This document shows positions 50,401-63,719 of a DNA stretch of 64,000 nt, one piece after another (the stretch's first letter is position 1; every line of letters starts with the position of its first letter). The notes below the pieces were generated by a model. The model saw nothing but the letters and a program-made list of their open reading frames with translations, had not been told where the DNA came from and did no database searches. Made by a program: the position numbers and the translations under genes. This DNA comes from Rhynochetos jubatus (lineage: Eukaryota > Chordata > Aves > Eurypygiformes > Rhynochetidae): positions 39,030,700 through 39,094,699 of the forward strand of contig CM050648.1 in the NCBI GenBank assembly GCA_027574665.1, in the 5' to 3' direction.

Positions 50401-53400
50401 TTGCCAACCTGGATTAAAGTCTGTATGTCATTCAAGAACTCAAATATTGTTTCACTTGGCAGGCAAGGGTCCAAGTAAACAGGATTTTCATGAAGGTAGC
50501 AAGGAAAGATGATGCAATGTGGTTATTTATTAGCTGTGGTTTTACTGTCAGGGAGGTGGGCAAATAATGCCCTAATGCTTAGAATTTAAATGGGTCAAAC
50601 TATTTGCACTTCTTATCCTCTGCCCAACATCTTTCTAAATTCCTAGAGATAAGCTTCTCAATAAACATAATTTTTAGAAGTCCTTTACTCTTTTTTGGGA
50701 CTTTGTGCATGTTCAAGCACTTTCGAAAATCAAGCCATTCATTTAGGTTTTGCAGAAAAACTACTCCGAACCATTTCTGTGCAGAAGATATTCCGCGTTT
50801 AAACTCAAAGCTTTCACAGACATCTACCAATTTTGATTGATTTTTTCCCTGAAATGTCCCATGTTGACTGTCTAGTCACTGCACATATGATGTCTAACTA
50901 TACATCTGACATTTTAAATCCAAACCCAAATATTTTGACACAGTACCCTTTCCTAGGTTTGGGGTTTTTACAGTATAAAATGAAAGCAAATTTTGTAATC
51001 TTGGATGCAGTAAATGGATCGTTGTCCTCTGGACAGATTTATTTACATCCCTAGCTTGAATTGGTTATTTGCAAAACACATACAAAAGCCCTTGTTCTCA
51101 GTTTTAAAAAATAACAATTTAAAACTAACTAGTCCTCTTCTTATAAAGCAAGTATACTGGGAAAAAAAAGATACTGAGGGTGAGATGTTGGACCCACCGA
51201 TGGAATCTGCTTTCCATTTGACTAGAAGAAATTAATTTTGGTAGTGGTGCATACCAGTCTTACTTTCACAATGCCCAGCAGACACAGGTATCTATACTTG
51301 TAGTCACTCTGCCCGCTTTCCTCTGCAGTCTTCCTTGCAAGTAGTTATCAGCCAGAATTTGCTCACAGGTCTCGACAGCATCAGTACACCTTATCTACTG
51401 TGGCATATGGCTCTTTGCTGCACACCTCACAGGTAGAAGTAATGCAAACCAAACAAAGACTTACCTTGACTGTGCCTTTTCAACATTTCACTGGTCATCT
51501 TCTCTGGCATACCTCATGTTTTAACTGGCTATAGAAAGTAGGAGATCTCTTATCCAATATATTTTTTTGTTTGCCTGGATCAATGTAAAAACTTGTAGGA
51601 ACATTGCTTCAATGTTGACTGTTTGGCACCAGTCCAAGGCTTTGCTAGATTTTACCATTAAGACAAAGTGTGTGAATTAAGGCGTCTGATGTTGCAACTT
51701 TAAATTTGTCAAGTTTTTCAGGCATTATCATTGCTTTAAGGATCTTTAAGGTCCCTTCCAACCCAAACCATTCTATGATTCTGTGATTTTATGCAAGCTT
51801 TATAAAATGATAGACTTTTAAATCAGTGCCAAAACTCCTGTCATCTACTATTTTAAATACAGCAAGTAGGATTAAGGCTACTCAAATGATACAGTAAATC
51901 CTATTAAAGTCATTTAGCTTAGAACTTTAGTGTTACTTAGGTACCTAGTTATCCTTTTATCCAAGGTAAGAAGAGGTGCATAAATAAATTTGTCACTCTA
52001 GGTAGGTCTTAGGAGCTTTTGAAAATCCCACCCACTAACATATGACCCACAGTTTTGCATGCCTTACAGATCTGATTTCCTGAGGAAATAAATGTGCTCA
52101 CATTGCCCGCTCATCTCTCTGTCCATCAGTCTCTTGTCTGTCTCTCCTCCTCAAAATTTTGGAACCTGACAGATAATGTCAACTACGTTTGATGGAAAGG
52201 CAAGGGCCTAAAGGAATTAAATCCTTACAAAGTATAAGGATTGGAGAAAGGGCAGAGGCAACCTTCTCTCTCCCCTCAGGAGCTGCAGCATGAGGTCAGC
52301 TGTCCTGGTGTCTCTCTTGGCCACTCAGGTTCACCGGTCAGCATGTGTGTTGGTCACGACCAGCACAGCACCATTGTCTCTGCCAGACGGACGGTCTGAC
52401 CTTGGCTCCAGGAGCGAACCACACAGAGAAGGCAACTGGCACTACTCTGCTGAGGATGGTGGAAGAACTTGAAACACAGGTCGGCTGGAAACTAGGCTTC
52501 ATTAGTTTCATTGTCTAAAACCAGTCACTTGCTAACCTCCCATAGCCAACACTGAATGTTAGCTTCTCAACACAGCTTCTGGAAAAATGCTTGGAAAACC
52601 ACACATTTCCTTTGAAATGGCATCAACAGATTTTATTTAAAACTAGGTGTTCTCTGGACCTCCACTATTTTTCTGTCTTGCAGAGGTCAACAAATTTTGA
52701 CATGTCCCAGTGGCAGCAGCTGTACTAAAGAACTGACTTTGGTGCCTACCCTGCAGAAGGTTCTCCAGTGTAGAGCATCTCTGTGACATGCCACCAGCAG
52801 GAGGTGCACTGTCATGGAGTCTCGGTTCATACTGGATAGTATTTCTCATCCCCCAGGTTTACCTCATCTTGATCCCAGGCGATCAGCCAGCAGGATGGGT
52901 ACCGTGTCAGGAGGAAGGAATGGAAGGAAGTCTATCCACAGGCTGCGGCTCTAACTTGACTTCTCACACTTGGGCTCTTTTGTAAATAAAATATTAATTC
53001 CCAGGCCTGTGAAGTCAGCAAGGCCACAGACAACATTATTCCATGCTCAATAGAAGTACATTATGAAAGTCTGTAGAGACAACTGACCATCAGCTGGAAA
53101 CAGAGAACCTGGTGTTAAATGAAATTAGGTTGTCAGTGGCCCATCTTAAAGGTTTGTTTGTGCTGAGACAGTACCAATTGGAGGCAGCATAGACCAGTTT
53201 TTAAAGCAGTGTGTGGAAGGAAAATTTGGTCAGAGGACTAGCTATTTTTCTCACCTACTCAAAAGAACTACTTGTAGTTATAGAGAGTTGAAACCAATGG
53301 TATACCTATCTGGAACCAACCAGTTTCTTTTCCAGTAAAGTCACAGTTTTTATTGATGACTGATTTTTATCTAAGTATCCAAATCATGACAATTTAAATG

Positions 53401-54570
53401 ATTTTTACTCACTTGAAGTGAAAGGCAATAAAATTATATATTCCTCTCCACCTCACAAACCTGTTTAGCAGTAGGGACAAGGCCTAGGAAATTCCTGCTG
53501 CATTGGTGCTTAGTACATAGAGAGATGTGAGGGCTTAAGTTACTGGTTTAGCCCAGGCATAGTGTAACCAGATGCAGAGATTTTACACAGCAGTGTGTTA
53601 TATTGTCCTGATTCAGGTCATAGCACTTATGCTTTGGCGGTCCAAAGCTTGTCTAGGGGAGAAGATGCCCATTGTTTCAAATAGAATGGTGGTTTGGTCA
53701 CATCTAATTGGCTTGGTGTGTCCTAGAACTGCTTGTTAACTACTAACAGAATTGATTAACAGCATGATTTTAAAAATATAAGTAAATCTGAGTGTCACAA
53801 GAGAAAATACGTATAAACATATTTTTTAAAAAGGAAAAAAATTGCAACACTGCATTTTCTGCATTGTGAAAGGTATAGTTATAATTTTAGATGCAGCATA
53901 CTGTCTATTTATTGTAAGAACTGATCTGTACAGGAATATTCTTTGCATAAAACACCAACAGTATCAGTTGTTGCAGATCACTGCTTAACACGTATTGCAG
54001 GTTTTTTCAGAAAAAAAAAAAATCTCTCCCTTCCGTATAATATAGGAAGAGTAGCGTGTTGTGTGTCTCTCGTTCTTTTACATTGTGATACACTTGATTC
54101 TCTCCTATTTAGAATCAGAATGACTGCTGTATAAATTCATCAGGAGAGATGATTTCTTTAAAGCATAGGCAAAATAAAAACCTAAACCCTAATAAAAGGC
54201 AAGATCCAAAGAAAAGTCTGCATTAAGTTTGCTGAGGTATACAGTCTTAAAATAGATACAAAACTAAACGAAGGACAGGAAAATGTGTCAGATTATCTGC
54301 TATGGAAATGAAAGGTAACCATGCATGCTTAGTTTTTATATTTCTGTATGCAGAAATATATTCATGGTGCACCTGGATAAATTTTTGCAGTATTTGCAGG
54401 TGCCCTTTCAATGTTAAGGTTTTATTTACAGGCTTTAGCTCACGAATGGTTTTCCCAGCATCTCACAGAACCAATGCTACATATTCTCATGTGAAAAGCA
54501 AGCAGTGAGCCTGGGCCTGCTTTACTCACAATCTTTAAACTTTACAGGTTTCTGAGGGAGGTGAATGTCT
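47480..54570. other. Intergenic DNA with one CR1 tail
   Basis: Only the 53-bp CR1 tail at 51738-51790 is identified. Open frames are short and lack family resemblance. Confidence 0.5.
51738..51790 (+). mobile_element. CR1 LINE, 3' tail only
   Basis: About 50 nt of the CR1 3' end (AAGGTCCCTTCCAACCCAAACC then ATTCTATGATTCTGTGATT) in plus orientation. It is an extreme 5' truncation. Confidence 0.85.
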
Positions 54571-54572
54571 TC

Positions 54573-55322
54573 ATAGAATCATAGAACCATTTGGGTTGGA
54601 AGGGACCTTAAAGCCCATCTAGTTCCAACCCCCCTGCCATGGGCAGGGACACCCTCCACTAGACCAGGTTGCTCAAAGCCTCATCCAGCCTGGCCTGGAA
54701 CACTCCCAGGGATGGGACATCCACAGCTTCTCTGGGCAACCTGTTCCAGTGCCTCACCACCCTCTCCATGAAGAATTTCTTCCTGATATCCAATCTAAAT
54801 CTCCCTGCTTTCAGTTTAAACCCATTACCCCTTGTCCCCTCACTACAAGCCCTTGTAAAAAGTCCCCTCCCCCAGCTTCCTTGTAGGCCCCTTCAGGTAC
54901 TGAAAGGCTGCTACTGGAGTCTTCTCCAGGCTGAAGCCCAATTCTCTCAGCCTGTCCCCATAGCAGAGGTGCTCCAGCCCTCTGAGCATCTTCATGGCCT
55001 CCCCTGGACTCATTCCAACCGGTCCATGTCCTTCTTATGCTTAGGGCTCCACAGCTGGACACAGCACTCCAGGTGGGGTCTCATGAGAGCAGAGTAGAGG
55101 GGGAGAATCCCCTCCCTCGACCTGCTGGCCACACTTCTCTGGATACAGCTCAGGATACGGTTGGCTTTCTGGGCTGCCAGCGCACACTGCCGGCTCATGT
55201 TCAGCTTCTCATCCACCAGTACCCCCAAGTCCTTCTCCTCAGGGCTGTTCTCGATCCATTCTCCACCCAGCCTGTATTTGTGCTTGGGATTGCCCCAACC
55301 CAGGTGCAGGACCTTGCACTTG
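54573..55322 (-). mobile_element. CR1 LINE, 750-bp fragment
   Basis: Minus-oriented. The tail at 54573 (TCATAGAATCATAGAACC, inverted octamers) is followed by the full 3' region and ORF2 C-terminus, up to the GTGCAGGACCTTGCACTT block at 55322. A frame on the minus strand reads [18 protein letters not shown], typical of CR1 ORF2. It is inverted with respect to the 46.6-kb copy and closely similar to it. Confidence 0.94.
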
Positions 55323-55430
55323 ACTTCAAAGATTCACAACCTCCACTGAACAAAGTTTACCGTGTACTAATTAATTCCCTGGAAATTGCTTTTAGTAGTC
55401 TTTGCAGTGCCATCTTATTTGCCAAAAATG

Positions 55431-55489
55431 TGGGGGTTTGGGTGTTTTTTGGTGGGGTTTTTTTGGGGTTTTTTTTTTTGTTTTTTTCC
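55431..55489 (+). repeat. G/T-rich simple tract
   Basis: Repeated GGGGTTTTTT-type words from 55431, ending in a long T run. It lies about 110 bp beyond the CR1 that ends at 55322. Confidence 0.8.
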
Positions 55490-57445
55490 TGTGACTACAA
55501 ATAGATCAGTTCAATGAAAATCACATCAGTGAAAACCTCATCAATGTTATCCTTATCGCCACGGCACTGGCAATCAACAATATTCATCAACCACCAGAAA
55601 AAATGCAGAACTGTTGAGGATGAAAAATTAACCCTTAATTTTGCTGGTGTTATTCAGCTGAGCAGCACCACAGTTAATTTTGTTTCTGAGGTTTAAATTT
55701 CTACAGCAGTGGTCCTCGAACTTTTCCACTCTCGAAGCCCCTTTACTCTTTGTCCTCCAGTCCTCTTCTCATTTACTTGGAATCCAACTCAGACCCTTAG
55801 CCCATTTAGCAATGTGCCTGATGCAGGGTGGGTTTGGGTGGACAAGCTGATGACAATAAAATTCTGATGATGAACATTTCAAAGCTGCTGAACACAAAGG
55901 CAATGTTTATCTAACCGTTGACTTTTTCTCTGTTCGATTTTATTAGTGTGAGCAGAACTGAACCCTCCTGTTTGAGAATTATATTGAAGAGCAGTATTTC
56001 ACAATCAAATCAGTGGAGGACATCAGGTGCCTTAGACTGCAGGGGCTGCATTTTATGGATGCCCAGGATTTTTCAGTCCTTACAGTGCTAAATATATCAG
56101 TACATACCTCATGTATAAACCCCAGTTGGGTCAATAAACCAGTTTTAAAATAGTCTTTTTGTCAGGAGGCTGATCTGGAAAAGGTATGGAGAAGGGAAAA
56201 AAAACCCACCTGAAAAAAAGAGAGAGGAAAAAAGGAACCCCCAGAAATTTTTAAGGCAACCCTTTTGTATTGTTTTCTCCTCCTTTATAAGGTCAGATTT
56301 AGAAATGGCAACATTTCAGAAGTTTCTATATTGAAATATTTTTGCTCACAGTAAAAAAAATAATAGTAACTGTAAAATTGTGGTTTGAATTTGAACTTCA
56401 TTTCTAAAACAATGCTTTCTACATGTATTTTATTTACAATATTTATATATTTAAAATCTTGTGGGTTTAGACAATTAGAATTTTTGCATATTTATAGACT
56501 TATATAGTTTCTATGTTTATATAAATTCTTGAGGCTGCTTCTAATATACAGAGATCATGCTCATTTTTCAAGATCTTCTCTAGAAATACTTGGAGCTAGA
56601 ATAACAACTTTGTTCAAAATATGTATTATAACACTGGATCTCTAGTTCTAAATCACTGTTGAGCTTCATTGGTTGTAATCTCTGTGTGTGTTTACTGCCA
56701 ATAGTACTGATGTTCTCTTACTGATATTTTCTTCCTAATTTTTTCAGAGACAAAAACCTTTGTGAGAGGTACACTTCTGTCTTTAGACAGAATACTGTGT
56801 TTTAATTCAACAGTAAACTTACTTAGTACAGACATTTCAGTAATTTCTATGTATTAATTTATACTTTGCACACGTATTTCTAAAGTAGTATTTTGCCAAC
56901 AATTGCTGCAAATAAGTACTGCAGATGTTTCATTTTTTCCCCAAATATCCCCTTTTCGAAAGACAAAAATGACATTTTTGTGTGCCTTTGTGATTTCCAG
57001 GCCTCATGCAGGCTTCCAAAGCAACAGCAATGTTTATTCAATGACAAAACAAGTGTTTGAGAGTCCCTCCTTCTTTGTGTATTACTTGTAAAATATAAAA
57101 ACAGTTCTTGCAGCAGGATCCTGAACCGAAGTTCATATTCCTATGTGCTATTTAATACTCTGATTGCTATGCTGCCTTTTGAGGTTCATTTTATTATGCC
57201 CTAAACCCCAAATAAACCTAATGAACAATGTGTACTGTGTCTAAGGGGTGGAATGTTCTCATAGGATTATTTTAACAGCAGTTAAGGCATGTTTTTTGGA
57301 GACAAGGATTTGGAGGCAGAGGGAGGAATCAAATCTGGAACTTTTACAGTCCTGGCAAGTGTAACCATAATGCTGGCATTAATATGAAACAACATGTCCC
57401 CTTCTCCAGCAGCTATGTTTTAATGACAGAAATTGATTTCCTTCT

Positions 57446-57525
57446 TGGTTTGGGGTTTTGTTGGTGGGGTTTTTTTTTGTTTGTGGGTGGTTTTGATGTT
57501 GGTTTTTGGTTTGGGTTTTTTTTTA
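57446..57525 (+). repeat. G/T-rich simple tract
   Basis: About 80 bases of GGTTTTG, GGGGTTTTTT and GGTTTTTGG words. Almost only G and T. Confidence 0.8.
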
Positions 57526-58208
57526 ACCTATTTTAATGCAGAATTCCAGTGCAGGACTCTGAGATGGGCACATCTTGAGAGCGCAGAGTCAGCACCTAAT
57601 TCCCTGGCTAGTAAAACTACATTTAGATTCATTTTCCCAGGCAACAATTTGTTAAGGAAGAACTCTGGGTAATGCTTCTGTGCCAGGGCTTGTATTTATT
57701 ACCCTGCATATCCTGCTCCATACCATAAACAGGACTAAAATGTCCACAAGACCAAGTTCCAATCAAGTCAGGGACAAGGCAGCAAAGAGCCACACCTTGA
57801 AACAACACTGATTGAGTACTTGGCATTGAAGGTAAAGAGGAACTTGCTACAGCAAATCATAACCCACAGGCTGCTGCTGCTGCAATACTACAGGCAGTAA
57901 CCCCTCCCTGAAATGCATGCAGGAAGGGCAAGGCATGTGAGCGCACGAATATTCACCCTATCGATTCTGCTCGCAGCTTTCCAGTGGCTGTCCAGCCCCA
58001 GCAACCTGAGTTAGCATCTTCTAGCGCTTGCATGCTTATACAGTGGAAATGTTGACAAGCTGCAAAAGCAGCAAAAAATCATGAGCAGAGGTCCCGGGGA
58101 GGGACACTACAGCCAGCCAGCCCAAGCACATGGTCACAGACAGAAGTTGTGAAACATGCAGATGCAGGAGATGATAACAAACAGTTTGCTAAAGAGCTGT
58201 TGTTTGCT

Positions 58209-58244
58209 GTGGGGTTTTTTTTGGTTTTTGGTTTTTTTTTTTGG
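58209..58244 (+). repeat. G/T-rich simple tract
   Basis: GTGGGGTTTTTTTT followed by GGTTTTTGG and a T run. Same composition as the tract 700 bp to the left. Confidence 0.75.
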
Positions 58245-58997
58245 CCTCTCCTCACCACCAGTTTACAGCAGCTCTCAGTGAAAACCCAGGGAAATTAAAC
58301 AAATTTAAACTAAAAATGAGTGACAGGTGGAAAACTATGAAAGGTGAAATTAAAGCCTGAAGTATTTAATGAAATATGCAGCTGATGTGTAAATCCTTCC
58401 CCGTACGTATGTGCACATATTTATTTGAAAGGAAGAACAGACAAGGGTTGAGGAACCTACACAAGTCTTTCCTGTCTTTAAACACACCCAGTGTGATGCA
58501 TGTTCTCCCAGCCACGTGACAGGGCTGGGTCTAGCTAGCCCTTATTGCTTCCATAAAGTGCCCAGACTTTGAGGGGATGCCTGTAAATCTGACAGTAAAT
58601 AAACCATCACTTCTGTAAATGTTTCGGCGCAGATGATTCATATTCTTGCTACAGCAAGACAGCAGGATCAAAGTCTTTCCCCTTCATCACTCACTCAGCC
58701 CTAGAGTTACCCTGACAATTCCCCATCATGAAAGTTTTTCATCATCTCTTCACACACCAAGGGTTGCAGTGTTTTACAGAGCAGAATAAATTAGATATAA
58801 TTTAACTAGAAGGTTGGGCTGTGCTTATACTACACTTTCTCCCCCTTATTTTTACACCAAGATGGCTTTGCAAATAATCTATTGTGCTGTAAAAGGAAAG
58901 ACAAGTTCTCTGCCAGTGTACCTGTGTACCGAGATTGCCAAATTATATTGTATTATAGAGCAAGACTTTTAAAGGCTATTGCTAAGTTTCTGAGTCA

Positions 58998-59014
58998 CCA
59001 ACCAACCAACCAAC
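58998..59014 (+). repeat. (CCAA)n short tandem repeat
   Basis: Four to five ACCA units in a row in otherwise unremarkable intergenic DNA. Confidence 0.8.
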
Positions 59015-60931
59015 CCTGTGAGACAGTATATTATAAACTTTAAGGTCTGGTACGATAGAAAAAGGTTTGCCAAAGTTTTGAGTAAGGCTATCAGCATCAG
59101 TAAGCGGAGGGACAAGAAGAATGATAGATTGTGGAGAAATTCTGACAAAAATCAGAAAGCATTTACTGCAACACCCAGACCCGTTACACCTTGGGGTTTG
59201 AATATCATTGTAAGGCTGACATCCTCAACACTACTATGTGCGTGCTGAGGCATTCCTACAGTATTGATTCAGCGAAGGATGACAACTACTATACACTTCT
59301 TGTTCTGTAAAAATGGTCAGCCTTCAAATACAGTAATGGGTTCTCAATTCAATTTTGCTTAGCTTCAAAGATTTGTTTCTTTCATAGTAACATTCCAAAG
59401 TACTTTACGTGAACAGACTCCTGTGACAGACTCTATGTCTGCTCTGAATTTCACTGGAAGCTTGCATTTGTACAGGAGTTTGCTTGTACAGGACTGGGTT
59501 TTTCACCTGTACATAATAAATACCAGAGTTATAAATAATATTTTTGCCATATATGACATGCAATTTCTTGTCTCTCTAGTTAATAAATTGTAACGTAATT
59601 CTTCCCTAATAGCTATCCACCCTGGAATATGTGATAAGCTTGAAGAAGAAATACTTAAAAACTTATTTTTTGGTGGCATAGGGTTATTTTGGCTTAGCTG
59701 TGTATGTGTCTGAGAAGAAAGGCAAGAGGAAAGAACAAGCCATCTGGCACCCTGTAAAACAGCTCTCCCAGTTATTGTTCTGATTTCCTGACTCACACCT
59801 CTGCACGTACACTTGAAATATGTGAATTCTTAGTAAAAAATCAAAGATCTGAAAATGAAACATTCCATGATGGCTTTCTCTGCACAAGTTTAAGAAAGTT
59901 AATTTATAGAGATGTTGACTACCTGCTATCCTCACTGACAGAAATGAATCCTCACTGCTATCCTAACTCACTAAAATCTATGGAAGTTAAACTCTTGATC
60001 CTATTGAAATTTGTGTGCTAATGTCTGCTTAAAAATGTGTGTATGAAAGACAAGGTCCTTCTATTTACCCATAAATTTCACAGAAAGAGCATACAATTAC
60101 TACTATAGGTTGCAGCTCAAAAACCTTTTACGTTCTTTTTTATAGTGTCCTGTAAAAGAAAGGAGCATCTTAAAGAAAAGACCTCAGTGTTGATCTTTGT
60201 TTTCCCAATTGCTTCAGAAGCTTTGCTATGAATGTACTACTAACTTTCCCAGCTCCTAGTCCCTGATCTTCCTGAACTTTAGCCAGTGTAAATATTAGGC
60301 TTCCCTTGCACTAAGAACTAGAGAAATACACAAATTTATTTCAATAGCTTTAGGATTTTTCCCATAGACAGTTTATTATGAGGCTGGAAACCTATATAAC
60401 CTGTCCCCTGTTCTCAGTTTAATTAACCAAAAGCCTTCTTTTAACTTACAGATACACTTCAATGCTTTAGAAACATCCCATAGTCTAATAGTGTGAACTT
60501 TGTATTACTACATATTTTCTTATTACATACGGTGTAAGGGAAGGGGGATTTTTGAGTTGCAAGTAAGAACCCAGTCTCAGTGTAAATATTTTTCACACGT
60601 CTTTGACTGGAAAAATACCTTTTGAGTCGCAGACAATGTCTACAGAATCTCTGGAAGAACCCAAAGTCTGCCTGCAATATGAGGCTGTGACCCAAGGCTT
60701 CACTTCTGGGCCAGGTATGCACTCACACTGCATACCCAGAGCTGTTCTGCTCATTTTGCAAATGAGCTCGTGGGACCTTTAGTGCAACTGACAAGTGGAT
60801 GGGAGTTTGGAGGATGTACTACAACTCTTCCTTCGCATGTGAAAACAGCTAAAGAGAAAACAGCTTAAGCATAGAGGTGAATTCTTTAAACTCCAGAAAG
60901 GTTTTGTTCCTCACCTTTTATACAGATATGC

Positions 60932-60937
<6 letters not shown>

Positions 60938-60984
<47 letters not shown>
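60938..60984 (+). repeat. (AT)n-(CA)n compound microsatellite
   Basis: About 18 AT units (60938-60974) run directly into five CA units (60975-60984). Likely polymorphic. Confidence 0.95.
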
Positions 60985-62152
60985 GAGGTACATGTATATG
61001 TGTATTTTACAGTCAATTGAAGATAGTTGCCTACATAACCCCTGAATGCTTGCCACAGAATACCTGTTAAAGCTATGACATAGGTTTTACACAGATTTAA
61101 AGCTTCTGCTGAAGGAATGCAATTTCTGGCTATCTGGGAAAAGTCTTTTTGTGACAGGAATACACCAAAAGGGAACATCTAAGAGGCATTGCCACAATTT
61201 CAGGTCCTTGTTGTAGCAGTAAACATCATGGTCCAAGGACACAAACAAAGCAAAGATTACAAACAGACATATTTTATTTAGACAGAGCTTTCAGGCACTT
61301 GAGCTCTTTTCCAGATGTACTTAAACAAAACAAAAACTTTACCTAGAAGCCTCATATTGCAACAGATCTTAATTGCTGTGGTGAAGGGTCAGGTATTCAA
61401 CGTGTTGCCTCCTCTGTGCAAAGCCCTGATGATATCACATCTTAACTGTCAGAGACAGGAGCTCTCATTAGTGTTACAAATACCGTCTCACTCTTGGAAT
61501 TTTTAATAGAAACCTTAAATTTACAGATATTTTTGTAAATCAGTATTGAGGGAAATCACTGAAACTGCTGGTAAAACTAGCTTTGGTCAAATATAAGGCC
61601 AACATCACAATGTAGATTTTGTAAGAAAGCTACCTAAAGCTATGAGATGCTCACCTGGAAAATGTAATAAAACATATCTGTATTTTCTCACCTTTTTTGT
61701 TTTCACAGATGAAACTCTAAGTTGTAAGAATATTGAGGTGGAAAAACTCAGTGCTCAAAAATGAGGACGCAGTGTTTAAAAGCATTATATGACCTTGCTG
61801 TGACATCCCTTTGTGTCTGTCCCGCCACCCGTGGTTGGGTTACACATTTGCATGCCATTTTTCCCATGGAGGCTCTGTCCAGCTCTGTAGAGAAGAAACA
61901 AAATGTTTAGCACAACCCACTGTCAATGCCCTCTGCGTATTACGTTCTGTTTCTTCTTACATTTACAGCTTCCTTTTTCTTTTTGATTAGGGTAGGTCCA
62001 TACTTCCTCACACCTTCCTCCTCCCTGACATTCCACATGTTCACTTCTATTTGTTCATGACCGTTTTTATCCTTTGCTGCAACACTTTGCCCCTGCAAGC
62101 TTATCTTTCCAGTTCAATCCCTTGAGTTCCTGCTTTAATTTCTTTCTCTTTT

Positions 62153-62188
62153 GGGGGGGGGGGGGGGGGGGGGGGGAGGGAGAGGGGA
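62153..62188 (+). repeat. Poly(G) run followed by G/A tract
   Basis: Twenty-four G in a row (62153-62176), then AGGGAGAGGGG. It can form G-quadruplexes. The exact length may also be a sequencing uncertainty. Confidence 0.9.
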
Positions 62189-62308
62189 AAGATTATTCAC
62201 ACACACTTCCCATTCTTTACCTATCTGTGTTTAATTAGGTGGATTTTTTTTACATTTGTAAAACCAAGGGGGACAACTGTAGACATATCAGCACTGTGTA
62301 AGAGTCTA

Positions 62309-63218
62309 AGAATCACAGAATCACTAAGGTTGGAAATGACCTATAAGATCATCTACTCCAACCATCAACCCAGCACTACCATACCCACTAGACCATGTCC
62401 TCAAGCCCCACGTCTACACATTCCTTGAACACCTTCAGGGATGGTGACTCCACCACTTCCCTGGGCAGTCTGTTCCAGTGCCTGACCACTCTTTCAGTAA
62501 AGAAGTTTTATCTAATATCTAATCTAAACCTCCCCTGACGCAACTTGAGGCCGTTTCCTCTTGTTCTGTCACCAGTTACCTGGGAGAACAGGCCAGCACC
62601 CGCATCCCTACAACCTCCTATCAGGTAGCTGTAGAGGGCAATAAGGTCTCCCTTCAGCCTCCTTTTCTTCAGGCTATACAACCCCAGCTCCCTCAGCTGC
62701 TCCTCACAGGACTTGTGCTCCAGACCCTTCCCCAGCTCCGTTGCCCTTCTCTGGACACTGCAGCATCTCTATGTCTTCCTTGCAGTGAGGGCCCCAAAAC
62801 TGAACACAGTACTCATGGTGCAGCCTCACCAGTGCCCAGTAGAGGGGCACAATCCCTGCCCTACTCCTGCTGGCCACACTGTTCCTGATGCAGGCCAGGA
62901 TGCCGTTGGCCTTCTTGACCACCTGGGCACACTGCTGGCTCATATTTGGCTGGCCTTTGGCCATCGACCAACACCCCCAGGTCCTTTTCTGCCATGCAGC
63001 TTTCCAGCCACTTGTCCCCAAGCCTGTAGAACTGCAGGGGTCTGTTGCGACCTAAATGCAGGAGCCAGCACTTGGCCTTGTTGAACCTCATACAATTGAC
63101 TTCAGCCCATCGATCCAGCCTGTCCAGGTCCCTCTGCAGGGCTCTCTGACCCTCTGGTAGATGAAAACTTCCACCCAACTTAGTCAGCCCTGGGGGACAC
63201 CACTTGTGACCGGCCATG
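62309..63218 (-). mobile_element. CR1 LINE, 910-bp fragment of an older subfamily
   Basis: Minus-oriented. The 3' end lies at AGAATCACAGAATCACTAAG, followed by GTTGGAAATGACC and the ccatgtcctcaagccc block. The minus strand retains ORF2 C-terminal pieces in two frames: [20 protein letters not shown], then [20 protein letters not shown]. The frame break shows the copy is dead. The upper end (GGGGGACACCACTTGTGACC) is internal ORF2 sequence. Confidence 0.92.
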
Positions 63219-63719
63219 CTAGATATGCCCAAAATGCTGACCAAAATGCAAGGAGCTATTAAACGTACATGTAGAAAGCTAGAGAAGGGGAAGATAACCT
63301 GGAACAGATTTTTGTAAACCTTTTAATAGGCCTAAGTATGCCTTATAAATTGTATGTTAAATGAAGTAAGGCTGTTAGCCTAAGTAGGGCTGAGAGATCT
63401 CAAAGGAAACCTAGTCAAAGGAAATGGTTGTAATAAAAATACTAATAGCATCAATGAACTCTTCACCTTCGATAACTGAAGTCGCTCCTGGGCAGCAGAG
63501 CTGGACTAAAACTGAATTTGGTTTCACCGTCCATTCTGCAGGCAGAGCGGCTGTGACTGCCCGTTCACGTTACTGACCGGTGCCCCGAAGCCAGTTCCCA
63601 CCAGCACCGATCTCCCCTTTGCACAGCAGTTCCCAGTCGCAACGAGGTTGCGGCTTTTTGCCATCTAATATCTGAAGGTGCCTTATTTTCCCCTAAAAGC
63701 CCTTTCCCCTAAAACCACC

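Larger units (their letters stand above)
55325..62300. other. Intergenic DNA with simple repeats
   Basis: Holds the G/T tracts, the (CCAA)n, the (AT)n-(CA)n microsatellite and the G24 run listed separately. No gene is seen. Confidence 0.5.

Noticed and set aside
60918..61178. 86-codon minus-strand frame with a Tyr-Ile repeat tail
   Set aside because: The YIYIYI tail is the translated (AT)n microsatellite.
62861..63244. 127-codon minus-strand protein gene
   Set aside because: It is the ORF2 C-terminal region of a dead CR1 LINE, with the reading frame broken near 62.9 kb.
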